DNA of 64,000 nucleotides from contig CAZEGN010000001.1 of assembly GCA_964512325.1 (NCBI GenBank), forward strand, positions 145,045 to 209,044, read 5' to 3'. Within the stretch, counting starts at the first letter, position 1. The number at the start of each line of letters is the position of its first letter. The notes beneath the pieces are model-generated. The model made no database searches and had not been told where the DNA came from. It saw only the letters and a list, made by a program, of their open reading frames with translations. This DNA comes from JACQZO01 sp964512325. GTDB lineage: Bacteria > Patescibacteriota > Gracilibacteria > RBG-16-42-10. Shown here piece after piece: positions 24,438-33,261 of this stretch. The position numbers were made by a program, and so were the translations under genes.

Positions 24438-25627
24438 ATTATAGTAAGGCGACGACATGTGGCTGCAGTAATAATCTTGCCCCAGTCCTCATTGGCTAAT
24501 GGTACGGCTAGTTTTTGTTGCAAGCACTTTTCTACTACATCGAAATCTCCAGTAGGTACTTTTGCCAAACTAGGATGATTTATGCTCACAGGTCCAACAA
24601 ATTCATCTATACTCAGAGACAATGAGCGGGAGGCCATTCGTTGAGTAGCAATAAATGCTTCATATTCGCCACTATCAGCAAAGGCAATATTGTCCGCACT
24701 AACACCGGCCGCTTGATAAACTTGCCGCAACAAGCGTGCAGAACCATGTTGAAAAACAGTTTTTTTAAGTCCTTTTCGTGTAGCAATATCTGTTATGAAA
24801 AATCCGCCCTTTTCGGCCAGTAAACTCCTAACCGCTGACATAACCTGCTGCCATTGCTGTAAATCCAGGTATGGCATTAATCCTTCACAGATAATGCCTA
24901 CTCCACCTACTTTTAATTGTGCACGCACCAAATCCCAGTCTTTTCCTAAAAAGACATCCAGCTTTTGGACCTTCAAGCGATCATCATCCTCGAACGATGG
25001 TAAATGCATCTTTAAATTGCATCTAATAGCTCGCACAAAATTGTAGAAGTTTGCTTGCTTTTCGACGATACCGGTTAAATCAGTTGCCCATACAGACACG
25101 CCAGGAATCAGCTCCACTAGTCCTAGTGGCAAGGCCGATATTCCCGCCGCAAGCACAACAATATTTGCAATTTCCTTTCTGTGCACTGCTCGCTCTAGTT
25201 CTAATATCATGGTTTGCTCCCGAGCTGCTAGAAAAAGGCCCATATCATAAGGCTCGTGGCAATCAATAAATAGTTTGCTATATAAGCCGCTAGCATTTAT
25301 ATAATCTGCCATCAGTCGATGTAAAGGAGATGTCAAATAAGGTCCATCATTATATATAAAGTCGCGCGCATATAATGCGGCCACGCTAGTTCCACTTAAC
25401 CCGTTAAATTCTTCCCCAACAGCCATATCTTGAGCAGAGCGTACTGCTCTTTGTTCAAGATTAGCAATCCAGGCTAGATAATCAGGGTCCGTAAAACTGT
25501 GGTTACGCCGGACCGTTTTGTGAAATGCCCGTCCGTAATATTGCGACAACAGCGCAGGTTCTGCTTCCTTAGCAGAAGAGCGTGGTAAATCATCTTCTTT
25601 GCTTGAGCGCATAAATTTAAAAGTCAT
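24434..25627 (-). CDS. SAM-dependent methyltransferase, leucine-carboxyl-methyltransferase-like
   Basis: From the Met at 25627 the protein has 397 residues; an earlier ATG at 25666 lies almost on a possible -10 box (CATAAT) and is less likely. The fold resembles the LCMT/PPM1 class I methyltransferases, with a Rossmann motif VVLAAGISALPLGL, an acidic strand end VWATDLTG, and ICEGLMPYL further on, which in LCMT-like enzymes follows the SAM pocket. The substrate is unknown; members methylate proteins, polyketides or small acids. It is transcribed divergently from the TrmB-type regulator. Confidence 0.7.
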   Translation of the reverse strand: MTFKFMRSSKEDDLPRSSAKEAEPALLSQYYGRAFHKTVRRNHSFTDPDYLAWIANLEQRAVRSAQDMAVGEEFNGLSGTSVAALYARDFIYNDGPYLTSPLHRLMADYINASGLYSKLFIDCHEPYDMGLFLAAREQTMILELERAVHRKEIANIVVLAAGISALPLGLVELIPGVSVWATDLTGIVEKQANFYNFVRAIRCNLKMHLPSFEDDDRLKVQKLDVFLGKDWDLVRAQLKVGGVGIICEGLMPYLDLQQWQQVMSAVRSLLAEKGGFFITDIATRKGLKKTVFQHGSARLLRQVYQAAGVSADNIAFADSGEYEAFIATQRMASRSLSLSIDEFVGPVSINHPSLAKVPTGDFDVVEKCLQQKLAVPLANEDWGKIITAATCRRLTII

Positions 25628-25703
25628 TTGACCGCTAATAGTACACTGAAATATAATTAGTTCCATGGTATTATGCCACTTGTAAGAGCAAAAGCGCCAG
25701 TAC

Positions 25704-25722
25704 TGTAAACAAAATATTTACA
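25704..25722. promoter_or_regulatory. candidate operator before the TrmB-type regulator
   Basis: TGTAAA (25704-25709) and TTTACA (25717-25722) form a perfect 6-bp dyad with a 7-nt AT-rich spacer, ending one base before the regulator's ATG. Its size and place suit an autoregulatory or divergent-promoter operator. Confidence 0.45.
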
Positions 25723-25723
25723 C

Positions 25724-26506
25724 ATGCTTTCATCTAGCAGCAATAATGAGCTACTCCACATCCTGACACAGTTAAACCTGTCACCACACGCAAAAGAGGC
25801 CTATAGCAAGCTATTAGCACACAATGAGCCAAACCTCAGTCAACTTGCAAAAAGCCTAGGCGTTTCGCGCCCCCATCTTTACAAAACCTTGAGCGAGCTA
25901 GAACAAAGCGGTTTAATTAAATTTAACCATCATTTACCAGGCATAAATGGTATTCAGGTCACCCCCCCAACAATAATTCTTCAAAAAATACGTGAGCAAA
26001 AGTCACAAGTCAGTAAGGTTGAAAGTGACATACTCAAAATGCTGCCAGAATTAATGTCCGCCTACGATCAAGGCAATCAATTATCTAAAATTAGAGTATT
26101 TACTGGCGACCAAGACTTTTTCAACTTACTGATGTCAATTGCGGATGAGGAACGCAAATCCATTATTTACTTCGGCGCGATAGATTATTTTATTGATTGT
26201 GTCACGTGGACAAACCAAGAAAAGTGGATGCAAGCACGTGTACATGCAGGCATTCAAATACAAGCCCTGCTCACTGAAAGCAGCGAGGCTTACTTGCTCA
26301 AGAGGAAAGACAAAGCCCAGTTACGTGAAACTCGTATATTACACCGGCATGATGACTTCATTACTTCTTATCATGTCTTTTCAAATAAAATAGTTTTCTG
26401 GCAACCAAAAGCTAAAATGGCCATACTTATTGAAGATCAACATTTAGCTCGCATGATGAAAATGATGTTTCAAAACTTGTGGGAACAAGCTGCATCAAAA
26501 GCATAA
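25724..26506 (+). CDS. TrmB-family HTH transcriptional regulator
   Basis: The 260-residue protein has an N-terminal winged helix-turn-helix (about residues 10-75, with SQLAKSLGVSRPHLYKTLSELEQSGLI in parts) typical of the TrmB family, a coiled linker (about 88-115) and a C-terminal domain of the kind that senses sugars in archaeal TrmB. Here the effector cannot be predicted. TrmB-type regulators occur in archaea and in some CPR bacteria. The divergent methyltransferase gene, 57-96 bp away, is its likeliest target along with itself. Confidence 0.75.
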   Translation: MLSSSSNNELLHILTQLNLSPHAKEAYSKLLAHNEPNLSQLAKSLGVSRPHLYKTLSELEQSGLIKFNHHLPGINGIQVTPPTIILQKIREQKSQVSKVESDILKMLPELMSAYDQGNQLSKIRVFTGDQDFFNLLMSIADEERKSIIYFGAIDYFIDCVTWTNQEKWMQARVHAGIQIQALLTESSEAYLLKRKDKAQLRETRILHRHDDFITSYHVFSNKIVFWQPKAKMAILIEDQHLARMMKMMFQNLWEQAASKA

Positions 26507-26558
26507 GGATTGCTAGTTCTCACTTTATTTTGCTACACTTCAGCTGTTGATATAGTCT

Positions 26559-26759
26559 ATGACCTTTTTGTGGATCATTTTCATTACCGCAACAGTAATC
26601 TTATTGGCCGTTTTTGCGCTATCAGCAAGTCAACTTTATAAGCAGCGCGGCTTAGGAAGACACGCCACAACCAGCATTGCTATCTTTACAATTTTATTAG
26701 CACTAGGCCTTTTAAGTGCATTGATCAACATGATAGCATATAGCGTTTCCTCTCTATGA
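26559..26759 (+). CDS. small two-helix membrane protein
   Basis: The 66-residue product has two hydrophobic segments (about residues 3-22 and 40-63) around a short basic loop (YKQRGLGRHA), so the loop should face the cytoplasm. No family was recognised. Its stop overlaps the next start as ATGA, which makes it a real coupled gene and the first of a three-gene operon. A TATAGT (26551-26556) ends only two bases before its ATG, so the transcript could be leaderless. Confidence 0.65.
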   Translation: MTFLWIIFITATVILLAVFALSASQLYKQRGLGRHATTSIAIFTILLALGLLSALINMIAYSVSSL

Positions 26760-27364
26760 GATATAATGACTGCCACTTTATCGGTCAGGGAGAAAATGAA
26801 ATTATTCTTTTCCGTTCACATCGTCACATTTTAAGGTTGCTCTTTGGCATTGCTGAGCAGCTGCTTATTTATCTAGGAACAGCACTTGTCATTGGCTTAA
26901 TTGGCTACATTCTTATTCAGACTTTCCAACTACCGCTTAACTCAGCACTACTAAACACTTATTGGTCACTGGTATTCATGGCTATAATCACCACAGTCAT
27001 GTCTGCGTGGTCATTTTGGTACCGTTCAGTCTGTATTATTACCGATTCTCGTATTGTAAAGATTGTGCCAAAAGGATTTTTCTACAATTACACCCGAGAG
27101 TTGAAATTATATGGAATTAAAGACACATCATTTAGCTATGAAGACTTTTTTCAAGGAGTCTTCAACTATGGCAAATTGCAAGTTATCGGCGGCGGGCAAT
27201 TTGTGGTCAAATATATTCCAAACCCTAGAGACCTTCATCACTATATAACGAAACTAGTAAGAATGATGGATGCTGCTAAAGCAAAGGATGCACCATTACA
27301 ATTGCCCGAATTTATTCCTCGACCAGAATGGAAAGGCAAAAAATTTACCCGCACCTCTGCATGA
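26756..27364 (+). CDS. bacterial PH-domain-like membrane protein
   Basis: The 202-residue protein has a short N-terminal strand region (GENEIILFRSHRH), two transmembrane helices (about residues 27-55 and 68-88), and a C-terminal bPH2/YdbS-like domain with TDSRIVKIVPKGFF and YGIKDTSFSYEDFFQGVFNYG (in parts). This is the usual layout of membrane-bound bacterial pleckstrin-homology proteins of unknown function. Start and stop overlap both neighbours by ATGA, so all three are translationally coupled. Confidence 0.7.
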   Translation: MRYNDCHFIGQGENEIILFRSHRHILRLLFGIAEQLLIYLGTALVIGLIGYILIQTFQLPLNSALLNTYWSLVFMAIITTVMSAWSFWYRSVCIITDSRIVKIVPKGFFYNYTRELKLYGIKDTSFSYEDFFQGVFNYGKLQVIGGGQFVVKYIPNPRDLHHYITKLVRMMDAAKAKDAPLQLPEFIPRPEWKGKKFTRTSA

Positions 27365-28311
27365 GAGTTATCAGTAGAATCCTTCTCCCATCCCTACTCA
27401 TTCTGTTATTATCTGCCTGTCAGCTATTTCAAACACTTGAACCCTCCAAACAATCGCAATCACCCAGCGCACAGGAGAATCTTAGTTTTGCCATTGGCAA
27501 CTTCTATGACTTGCAAAGCGGAACATTGCTCCAAAACTACACGCTTACCCTCTATCAAGACAGCATCCCTCTCGATCAGTGGAATATTAGCTTACGCGAC
27601 AACTGGCGTAGCAATCCAGCTCAAAGCTTAGCTGACATCCACATTTCTTTTACACTACCACCACCCAGCACGAGTGGTGAAATTGCTCAAGGCTTAATTA
27701 ATCTGAAAGCTGCCAAAGCAAACACTACGCGCTACATTCAACTCAACAGTGCCAATTTTTCTGGAAAAGATGGCCATGTTCTTGACGATGCTTTGGCCAA
27801 ATGGAGCAATCAATGGTTTATATTGCCAGCAGAAGTACTAGTCGGCAGCGGCTTCGACTGGGTATTCAATCTTCCCCCAATTTTTAGTAGTATTGATCGC
27901 AACACAATTACAACCACATCATATTTTTCTATTCAAAGCGTACAAAATGTTCAAACCGATGATGAACAAGCCAGTCTGTATCAGGTTAGCCTCAACACCA
28001 ATAACATTATCGCAATGCTGACAGCCAATGCGGATCGCAATTCTTTGCTCGCTGATGATTTAGAAAACATCATCAAGTTCTTGAATGCAAGTCAATTTAC
28101 AGGGACCCTGTTAATAGGAAATACTTCTCACCAACTCAAAAAAGTTGAGGGTGAACTTGTGATTACATCAGCAACAAGCCCGAACCAGACACTAAATCTA
28201 AAAATAAAAATCGAATTAATCAACAATAATCAAAACCCTCCGGTTGCAATCCCTACCCAAGCACTGCAACTTCCTTCTGAACTATCCGACCCTAACAACG
28301 TATTACAATAG
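27361..28311 (+). CDS. predicted lipoprotein of unknown function
   Basis: The preferred ATG at 27361 overlaps the preceding stop and gives 316 residues beginning with a lipoprotein signal (MRVISRILLPS, hydrophobic core, lipobox LSAC with Cys at residue 20). The rest is hydrophilic and beta-rich. The size, the lipobox and a central part on conserved Asn/Ser strands recall LppX/LolA-like carriers, but no motif proves it. It is the third gene of the membrane operon. Confidence 0.65.
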   Translation: MRVISRILLPSLLILLLSACQLFQTLEPSKQSQSPSAQENLSFAIGNFYDLQSGTLLQNYTLTLYQDSIPLDQWNISLRDNWRSNPAQSLADIHISFTLPPPSTSGEIAQGLINLKAAKANTTRYIQLNSANFSGKDGHVLDDALAKWSNQWFILPAEVLVGSGFDWVFNLPPIFSSIDRNTITTTSYFSIQSVQNVQTDDEQASLYQVSLNTNNIIAMLTANADRNSLLADDLENIIKFLNASQFTGTLLIGNTSHQLKKVEGELVITSATSPNQTLNLKIKIELINNNQNPPVAIPTQALQLPSELSDPNNVLQ

Positions 28312-28392
28312 GTAAATAGCCTTTAGGCAAAACAAAAGTGAATTAATATTAGCGAAAACATAAAGAAAATTAGAAAATATATATAGTGATCA

Positions 28393-28420
28393 TTGCAAAT
28401 GACACAATTAGCAGTATAAT
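28393..28420 (+). promoter_or_regulatory. promoter of clpC
   Basis: TTGCAA (28393-28398) and TATAAT (28415-28420) are separated by 16 bp. The -10 box lies inside the CIRCE element. The predicted 5' leader is about 39 nt. Confidence 0.75.
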
Positions 28421-28434
28421 TATCAGAGTGCTAA
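28408..28434. promoter_or_regulatory. CIRCE element (HrcA operator) upstream of clpC
   Basis: The left arm TTAGCAGTA matches the consensus TTAGCACTC at seven of nine bases, the spacer is exactly nine, and the right arm GAGTGCTAA is perfect. Known CIRCE elements bind the heat-shock repressor HrcA. hrcA itself is not in the window. Confidence 0.88.
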
Positions 28435-28465
28435 TCAGTTCTATTTACTAGTTTACCCCCCAACT

Positions 28466-31123
28466 ATGAATGACTTCTTTAGTAAATTCACACCTGAAGC
28501 CAAGCAGGCTCTCATTGTTGCTCAAAGAGAGGCAGCGCAGATGAAGTTGCCATTTATTGGCACCGAACATATTCTTCTTGGCATTTTAGATCAAACCAAT
28601 GGTCTTGGTTGTGTAATTCTAGGCAATATGGGCATTAATCGTGACACTGTCAGCCAAATTCTGAACACCAGAACAGGACATCAGGTTCCTGATAAAGATG
28701 TACTTAAAAATGGCCTATCCGAATTAGCTAAACAAATTATTGAAAATGCTACCGCTTTAGCATTTAAATATGGCCACAATAATGTTGGCACCGAACACTT
28801 GTTACTAGCACTGGTAGGCCAGAAACAAACAGCTGCCGCCTCTGTTCTAGAAAGTCTCAATGTTTCACCAGGCAAAATTCGTGATGAAATTGAAAAGCTA
28901 TTTCAACAACAGGGCAATCAATCTCAAACAGTCGCAGACACTGAAAAAACCGATCCACTTGAAGCTTTTTTTGGTAACTTTTTGGGTAGCATGTTTAACC
29001 AAATGCAGCAGCCCAATAAGCATCGAGCCAGCCGTGCAGCAGTGGCCGATAAAAAACACAAGAAAGATGGTAGCGACACCCCTGCCTTAAACTACTTTAC
29101 TATTGATTTAACCGCACAAGCACGAAGTGGCAAAAAGTTAGACCCTGTTATTGGTAGAGAGAAAGAAATTAGCCGCGCTATTTCTATTCTAAACCGTCGC
29201 ACTAAGAATAACCCGATACTTATTGGTGAACCAGGGGTTGGCAAGACTGCTATTGCCGAGGGACTTGCTCAAAAAATAGTTCATGAAGAGGTGCCTGACA
29301 GTTTGGTAGGAAAACGTATCCTCACACTTGATATGGCAGCCCTTGTTGCTGGCACAAAATATCGAGGTGAATTCGAGGAAAGAATTAAAGCCGTAATTAA
29401 TGAAGCTAAGGATGCTGGCAACATTCTGCTTTTTATCGATGAGTTTCACACCATTATCGGTGCGGGTAGTTCAGAAGGAGGTATGGATGCGGCCAATATT
29501 TTAAAGCCTTCTCTTTCCCGCGGAGAAATTCAAGTAATGGCAGCCACAACTCTGGACGAATACCGCAAGTACATTGAGAATGATGCTGCCTTAGAAAGAC
29601 GCTTTCAGCCTGTTGTCATCGATGAACCTAGCGTCGAAGATGCTATTCAAATTCTTAAAGGTTTAAAAAAATCATTTGAGGAACATCACCAGCTTGAAAT
29701 CACTGACGAAGCCATTCAAGCTGCCGTACATATGTCCAAACGATATATTGGTGACCGCTTCTTGCCTGACAAAGCAATTGATTTAATCGATGAAGCTTCT
29801 TCTCAAAAAGGCATTCGTTCTTACCGAACAACCGACAATCTTAAGCGATTACAGAAAAAGTTGGCAACGATTATTGCCCAAAAAGAACAAGCGGTGGCAG
29901 AACAGGATTATGAAAATGCAGCAAGCTTAAGAGAGCAGGAAGTATTGGTTAATCGTGAAATTAAAGATGAAAAAAGCATTACCACCAACAATCCCCAACT
30001 TGCCCAACAGGTAACGCCAGAGGATATTGCGCATGTAATTGGACTGATGACTGGGATACCGGTAACTCGCTTACTAAAAACCGAAAGTGAACGTTTGCAG
30101 AGTTTAGAACAAGCCTTAGAAAAACACGTGATTGGCCAACAGGAAGCTATTGTTGCAATCTCCAAGGCCATTCGTCGATCTCGCGTTGGCATCGCTAGCC
30201 ATCAAAGACCAATAGGATCTTTTATATTTCTAGGACCGACCGGAGTTGGTAAAACTGAGCTTGTGAAAGCTTTAGCAAGAGAAGTATTTAATAGTGAAGA
30301 CGCTATTGTTACTGTTGACATGAGCGAATTCATGGAAAGACACAATGTCTCTCGTTTAGTAGGTGCCACACCAGGCTATGTAGGCTATGAAGAGGGAGGC
30401 CAGCTAACTGAAGCAGTACGAAGAAAGCCTTACTCGATTGTATTGTTCGATGAAATTGAAAAAGCACATCACGACGTTTTCAATCTTTTGCTTCAAATTC
30501 TTGAGGAAGGTCGTTTAACTGATGGCCGTGGTAGAAAAGTAGACTTTAGAAATACCATTATTGTAATGACATCTAATATCGGCGCCCATCGCCTAACTCG
30601 TGAAGCTGCAAAAATTGGTTTTGAAAGTGATGAACAATTGGCAGAAGAAGAAAGGAACTATGATAAAATTAAAGGCACAGTACTCGAAGAATTAAAGGAT
30701 CACTTTAGTCCAGAGTTTCTCAATAGAATTGATCAGACAATTGTTTTCCGCCCATTAACAAAGGAGCATATTGGTAAAATCGTTGAGCTTGAATTAGTCA
30801 AACTACAAAAACGCTTAAATGATCATGATTTAACCTTGCAGTTTTCTTCGTCTGCGAAAGACTTTTTAATTGAGAAAGGTTATAGCCGTGATTTTGGAGC
30901 ACGTCCAATGCGCCGCGCTATTCAAGAGTATGTAGAAGATCTTCTATCAGATGGTTTATTATCTGGGGCAATCAAAACTCATGACACTGTCCAATTTGTA
31001 GCTAACCACGAACACAATTACCTGGACTATAGCATTGTCAAAGAAAAGAGCACGCCAGCTATCAAGAAAAAAACACCAGCTAGTAAGGCTACGAAGAAAA
31101 AAAGAGCAACTAAACAATCATAA
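28466..31123 (+). CDS. clpC: Clp protease ATPase subunit ClpC
   Basis: This is a two-ring AAA+ unfoldase that feeds ClpP or disaggregates proteins. The 885-residue protein has the Clp_N repeat domain (1-145), AAA1 with Walker A GEPGVGKT (about 257-264), a UVR-like middle motif (YENAASLREQE, about 484-494) that marks ClpC rather than ClpB, and AAA2 with GPTGVGKT (about 591-598). The last 25 residues are a Lys-rich extension. clpP is not nearby. Control by CIRCE/HrcA instead of CtsR is suggested by the upstream operator. Confidence 0.93.
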   Translation: MNDFFSKFTPEAKQALIVAQREAAQMKLPFIGTEHILLGILDQTNGLGCVILGNMGINRDTVSQILNTRTGHQVPDKDVLKNGLSELAKQIIENATALAFKYGHNNVGTEHLLLALVGQKQTAAASVLESLNVSPGKIRDEIEKLFQQQGNQSQTVADTEKTDPLEAFFGNFLGSMFNQMQQPNKHRASRAAVADKKHKKDGSDTPALNYFTIDLTAQARSGKKLDPVIGREKEISRAISILNRRTKNNPILIGEPGVGKTAIAEGLAQKIVHEEVPDSLVGKRILTLDMAALVAGTKYRGEFEERIKAVINEAKDAGNILLFIDEFHTIIGAGSSEGGMDAANILKPSLSRGEIQVMAATTLDEYRKYIENDAALERRFQPVVIDEPSVEDAIQILKGLKKSFEEHHQLEITDEAIQAAVHMSKRYIGDRFLPDKAIDLIDEASSQKGIRSYRTTDNLKRLQKKLATIIAQKEQAVAEQDYENAASLREQEVLVNREIKDEKSITTNNPQLAQQVTPEDIAHVIGLMTGIPVTRLLKTESERLQSLEQALEKHVIGQQEAIVAISKAIRRSRVGIASHQRPIGSFIFLGPTGVGKTELVKALAREVFNSEDAIVTVDMSEFMERHNVSRLVGATPGYVGYEEGGQLTEAVRRKPYSIVLFDEIEKAHHDVFNLLLQILEEGRLTDGRGRKVDFRNTIIVMTSNIGAHRLTREAAKIGFESDEQLAEEERNYDKIKGTVLEELKDHFSPEFLNRIDQTIVFRPLTKEHIGKIVELELVKLQKRLNDHDLTLQFSSSAKDFLIEKGYSRDFGARPMRRAIQEYVEDLLSDGLLSGAIKTHDTVQFVANHEHNYLDYSIVKEKSTPAIKKKTPASKATKKKRATKQS

Positions 31124-31126
31124 GAT

Positions 31127-31162
31127 AAAAGCTTTTCATCGAAACAAGGATGAAAAGCTTTT
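31127..31162 (+). terminator. intrinsic terminator after clpC
   Basis: AAAAGCTTTTCATC (31127-31140) pairs perfectly with GATGAAAAGCTTTT (31149-31162) over 14 bp with an 8-nt loop. The T-run is short but present, so it should stop clpC transcription before the response regulator. Confidence 0.8.
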
Positions 31163-31171
31163 AAATAAAGG

Positions 31172-31212
31172 TTGGTATTCGCAAAAACTATAGTATAGTT
31201 ATTGTACTATAC
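31172..31212 (+). promoter_or_regulatory. promoter and overlapping dyads of the response regulator gene
   Basis: TTGGTA (31172-31177) and TATAGT (31194-31199), 16 bp apart, form a plausible promoter. Two dyads overlap it: TATAGTA/TACTATA (31189-31195, 31205-31211) and GTATAG/CTATAC (31193-31198, 31207-31212). They end 8 bases before the ATG and could be an autoregulatory site. Confidence 0.45.
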
Positions 31213-31220
31213 AGATAGCC

Positions 31221-31901
31221 ATGAAAATTCTTTTTGTAGAAGATGAGCCAGAAATTGCCTTCCTTACTAAAAAGCAACTGGCAGACCATCATCATTCGGT
31301 TGATATTATCAGCCGGCAGGACGAGGCTCTGAGCTTACTTAACCGAACTCATTATGACTGTCTGGTTTTAGATGTTATTTTAAAAGAAAGCAATGGCTTA
31401 GAAATATGTCGCGCTGTTAGACAGGCCAATATTGATATTCCTATACTTATTTATTCAATTCTAGATGATCCTTATAGCAAAGTATTAGTATTAGAAGCGG
31501 GAGCTGATGACATGATAAGCAAATCTGCCCATCCACGAGAGTTATTGGCTCGTCTACATGCACTTACACGACGTCAATCGAAACCAATCACACAAGCATT
31601 AATCATGTATCGTAATTTAAAGTTAGACCAGAAAGGTAAGGCTGTGTATTTAAATGATCACTTATTACAACTTTCTCCTAAAGAATACCAAATTATCAAT
31701 CTCATGATGCAATTGCCCGACAAGGTATTTTCACGGGCTGAGATATTAGAAAATATTTGGGATATGTATGTTGACCCTTTTACTAACAAGGTTGATGTTT
31801 ATATGAACTTCCTTCGAAAAAAGCTCTACAAGCACTGCAATGAGAATGAGAAGTATTTGCAAACCGTTCGCGGATTTGGTTATCGTCTAGCTTGGAAGTA
31901 A
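31221..31901 (+). CDS. OmpR-family response regulator, orphan
   Basis: The 226-residue protein has a receiver domain (1-118) with the acidic pair ED (7-8), phospho-Asp in LVLDVIL (about residue 53), and Lys in MISKSAHP (about 102), then a winged-helix DNA-binding domain (130-226) with SPKEYQIINLM and VRGFGYRLAW at the end. No histidine kinase gene lies nearby, and the next gene is a HIT protein 5 bp downstream. The partner kinase and the targets are unknown. Confidence 0.9.
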   Translation: MKILFVEDEPEIAFLTKKQLADHHHSVDIISRQDEALSLLNRTHYDCLVLDVILKESNGLEICRAVRQANIDIPILIYSILDDPYSKVLVLEAGADDMISKSAHPRELLARLHALTRRQSKPITQALIMYRNLKLDQKGKAVYLNDHLLQLSPKEYQIINLMMQLPDKVFSRAEILENIWDMYVDPFTNKVDVYMNFLRKKLYKHCNENEKYLQTVRGFGYRLAWK

Positions 31902-31906
31902 ATACT

Positions 31907-32338
31907 ATGTTAAAAGACACATTATTTAAATTTGGTTATCCCAGTTCCTTAATTAAAGAGTACCAACACTGGTATCTATTATGTCGTCCGCAGCAAGTAA
32001 CTTTCGCTGCCATGATACTAATCGCCAAAAGCGATGTTCATTCATTAGCCGACTTGTCGACAGAATATTTCGCTGAATTTGAATCTATTGTTAAGGAAAT
32101 AAGTATAAAACTACAGCCGATTCTCAAATATGAAAAAATCAATTACCTCATGCTCATGATGGTTGATCCTGAAGTTCATTTTCATATTCTGCCTCGTTAT
32201 TCTGAAACAAAAAGTTTTGAGGAGATTACTTTTATTGATGCCGGTTGGCCCAAACTTGCCAATCTAGAACACGCACCGAACATCAACAAGAACACCCATC
32301 AAAAGCTTACCCAATACCTGGCTAAACTTCTTGATTAA
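31907..32338 (+). CDS. HIT-family protein
   Basis: From the ATG at 31907 the protein has 143 residues; five codons upstream lies an alternative in-frame start inside the regulator gene. The motif EVHFHILPRY (about residues 86-95) matches the histidine-triad signature with the middle (catalytic) and last His present, but Glu stands where the first His usually is. HIT enzymes hydrolyse or transfer nucleoside phosphates such as Ap4A. Its stop shares a base with the next gene's start. Confidence 0.75.
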   Translation: MLKDTLFKFGYPSSLIKEYQHWYLLCRPQQVTFAAMILIAKSDVHSLADLSTEYFAEFESIVKEISIKLQPILKYEKINYLMLMMVDPEVHFHILPRYSETKSFEEITFIDAGWPKLANLEHAPNINKNTHQKLTQYLAKLLD

Positions 32339-33210
32339 TGTCACTTATCCAACCTTCCAGCCTAGAAGCGTTTTTAACTGCAATCGCCTCTTTTCGCGCG
32401 GTTAATGGATCATATGACTTACAAGACTTACGCGATTTATCATTCAAAAAAGCATTGCATGATGAAGAATGGCAAAGATGCCTAGCAATATACGAGACTT
32501 ACTTCCAGGCTGAGTTTAAACGTAACCAAGCTCAAAAAGAACAACACAATGAGATTAGGCAACGTTTTCAAAAGCAATTAACAGAGCTCAAAAAGCTAAT
32601 CCCTCAAATTCCTGAAATTCTTGATGTCTGGATTGTTAATTCATATACACTCGGCGCATTAAAACCAACCAGTGACATTGACCTGTTGGTAATCACTCAT
32701 CCAGAGGCAATATGGTTAGCCCGAGTCAAACTGACCATTGCCCTTGAGAAGCTCGGGCTTCGCCGGAAACCTGGGCATGTTGAAGAACAGTTTTGTCTCA
32801 GCTTTTTCATTACAAGCGACCATTTAAACCTAGCACCGATTGCTAGAGAAAATGATATCCACTTTATGTACTGGGCGGTAAAAGCAGAACCATTATTCCC
32901 TGAAAGGCACATGCCCCTTTTAGAGCAAAACCAATGGTTAAGAGAAGCTTTTCCCAGCAAATACGCATCAATCAATTTTGCTTCACCGCCCGCACCGCCA
33001 GCTCTTCCACCCCTAAGCAAAATACTTAACCAGGCACTTAAATTGCCACTACAATTGAAACACAAGCTAAATAACAAACACTTGGGTCCAGAAAGTTCGA
33101 TTGTCATTAATGATCACATGCTAAAGTTTCACAACATTGATCGTCGTAAGCTTTATAAAGAAAAAATACTAGCTGAGGTTGACCTGCTTAAATCTTTGAT
33201 TAGCAATTAA
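32338..33210 (+). CDS. nucleotidyltransferase-domain protein
   Basis: The 290-residue product has a Pol-beta-type nucleotidyltransferase core: NSYTLGALKPTSDIDLLVI (residues 101-119), with the metal-binding DID at 113-115 and the variant start NSYTLG in place of GS. Residues 1-95 are helical with a charged coil, and a Pro-rich loop lies near residue 220. The substrate is unknown. It overlaps the HIT gene by one base; a HIT protein and an NTase together suggest nucleotide-adduct chemistry, which is inference. Confidence 0.75.
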   Translation: MSLIQPSSLEAFLTAIASFRAVNGSYDLQDLRDLSFKKALHDEEWQRCLAIYETYFQAEFKRNQAQKEQHNEIRQRFQKQLTELKKLIPQIPEILDVWIVNSYTLGALKPTSDIDLLVITHPEAIWLARVKLTIALEKLGLRRKPGHVEEQFCLSFFITSDHLNLAPIARENDIHFMYWAVKAEPLFPERHMPLLEQNQWLREAFPSKYASINFASPPAPPALPPLSKILNQALKLPLQLKHKLNNKHLGPESSIVINDHMLKFHNIDRRKLYKEKILAEVDLLKSLISN

Positions 33211-33261
33211 GTTTTTATTTCATATTTCCTTCGCTATAGTGCAAATGCTTGAACAATATTT

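Noticed and set aside
28321..28335. GCCTTTAGGC hairpin after the lipoprotein gene as a terminator
   Set aside because: The stem is three base pairs and is followed by A's, not T's.
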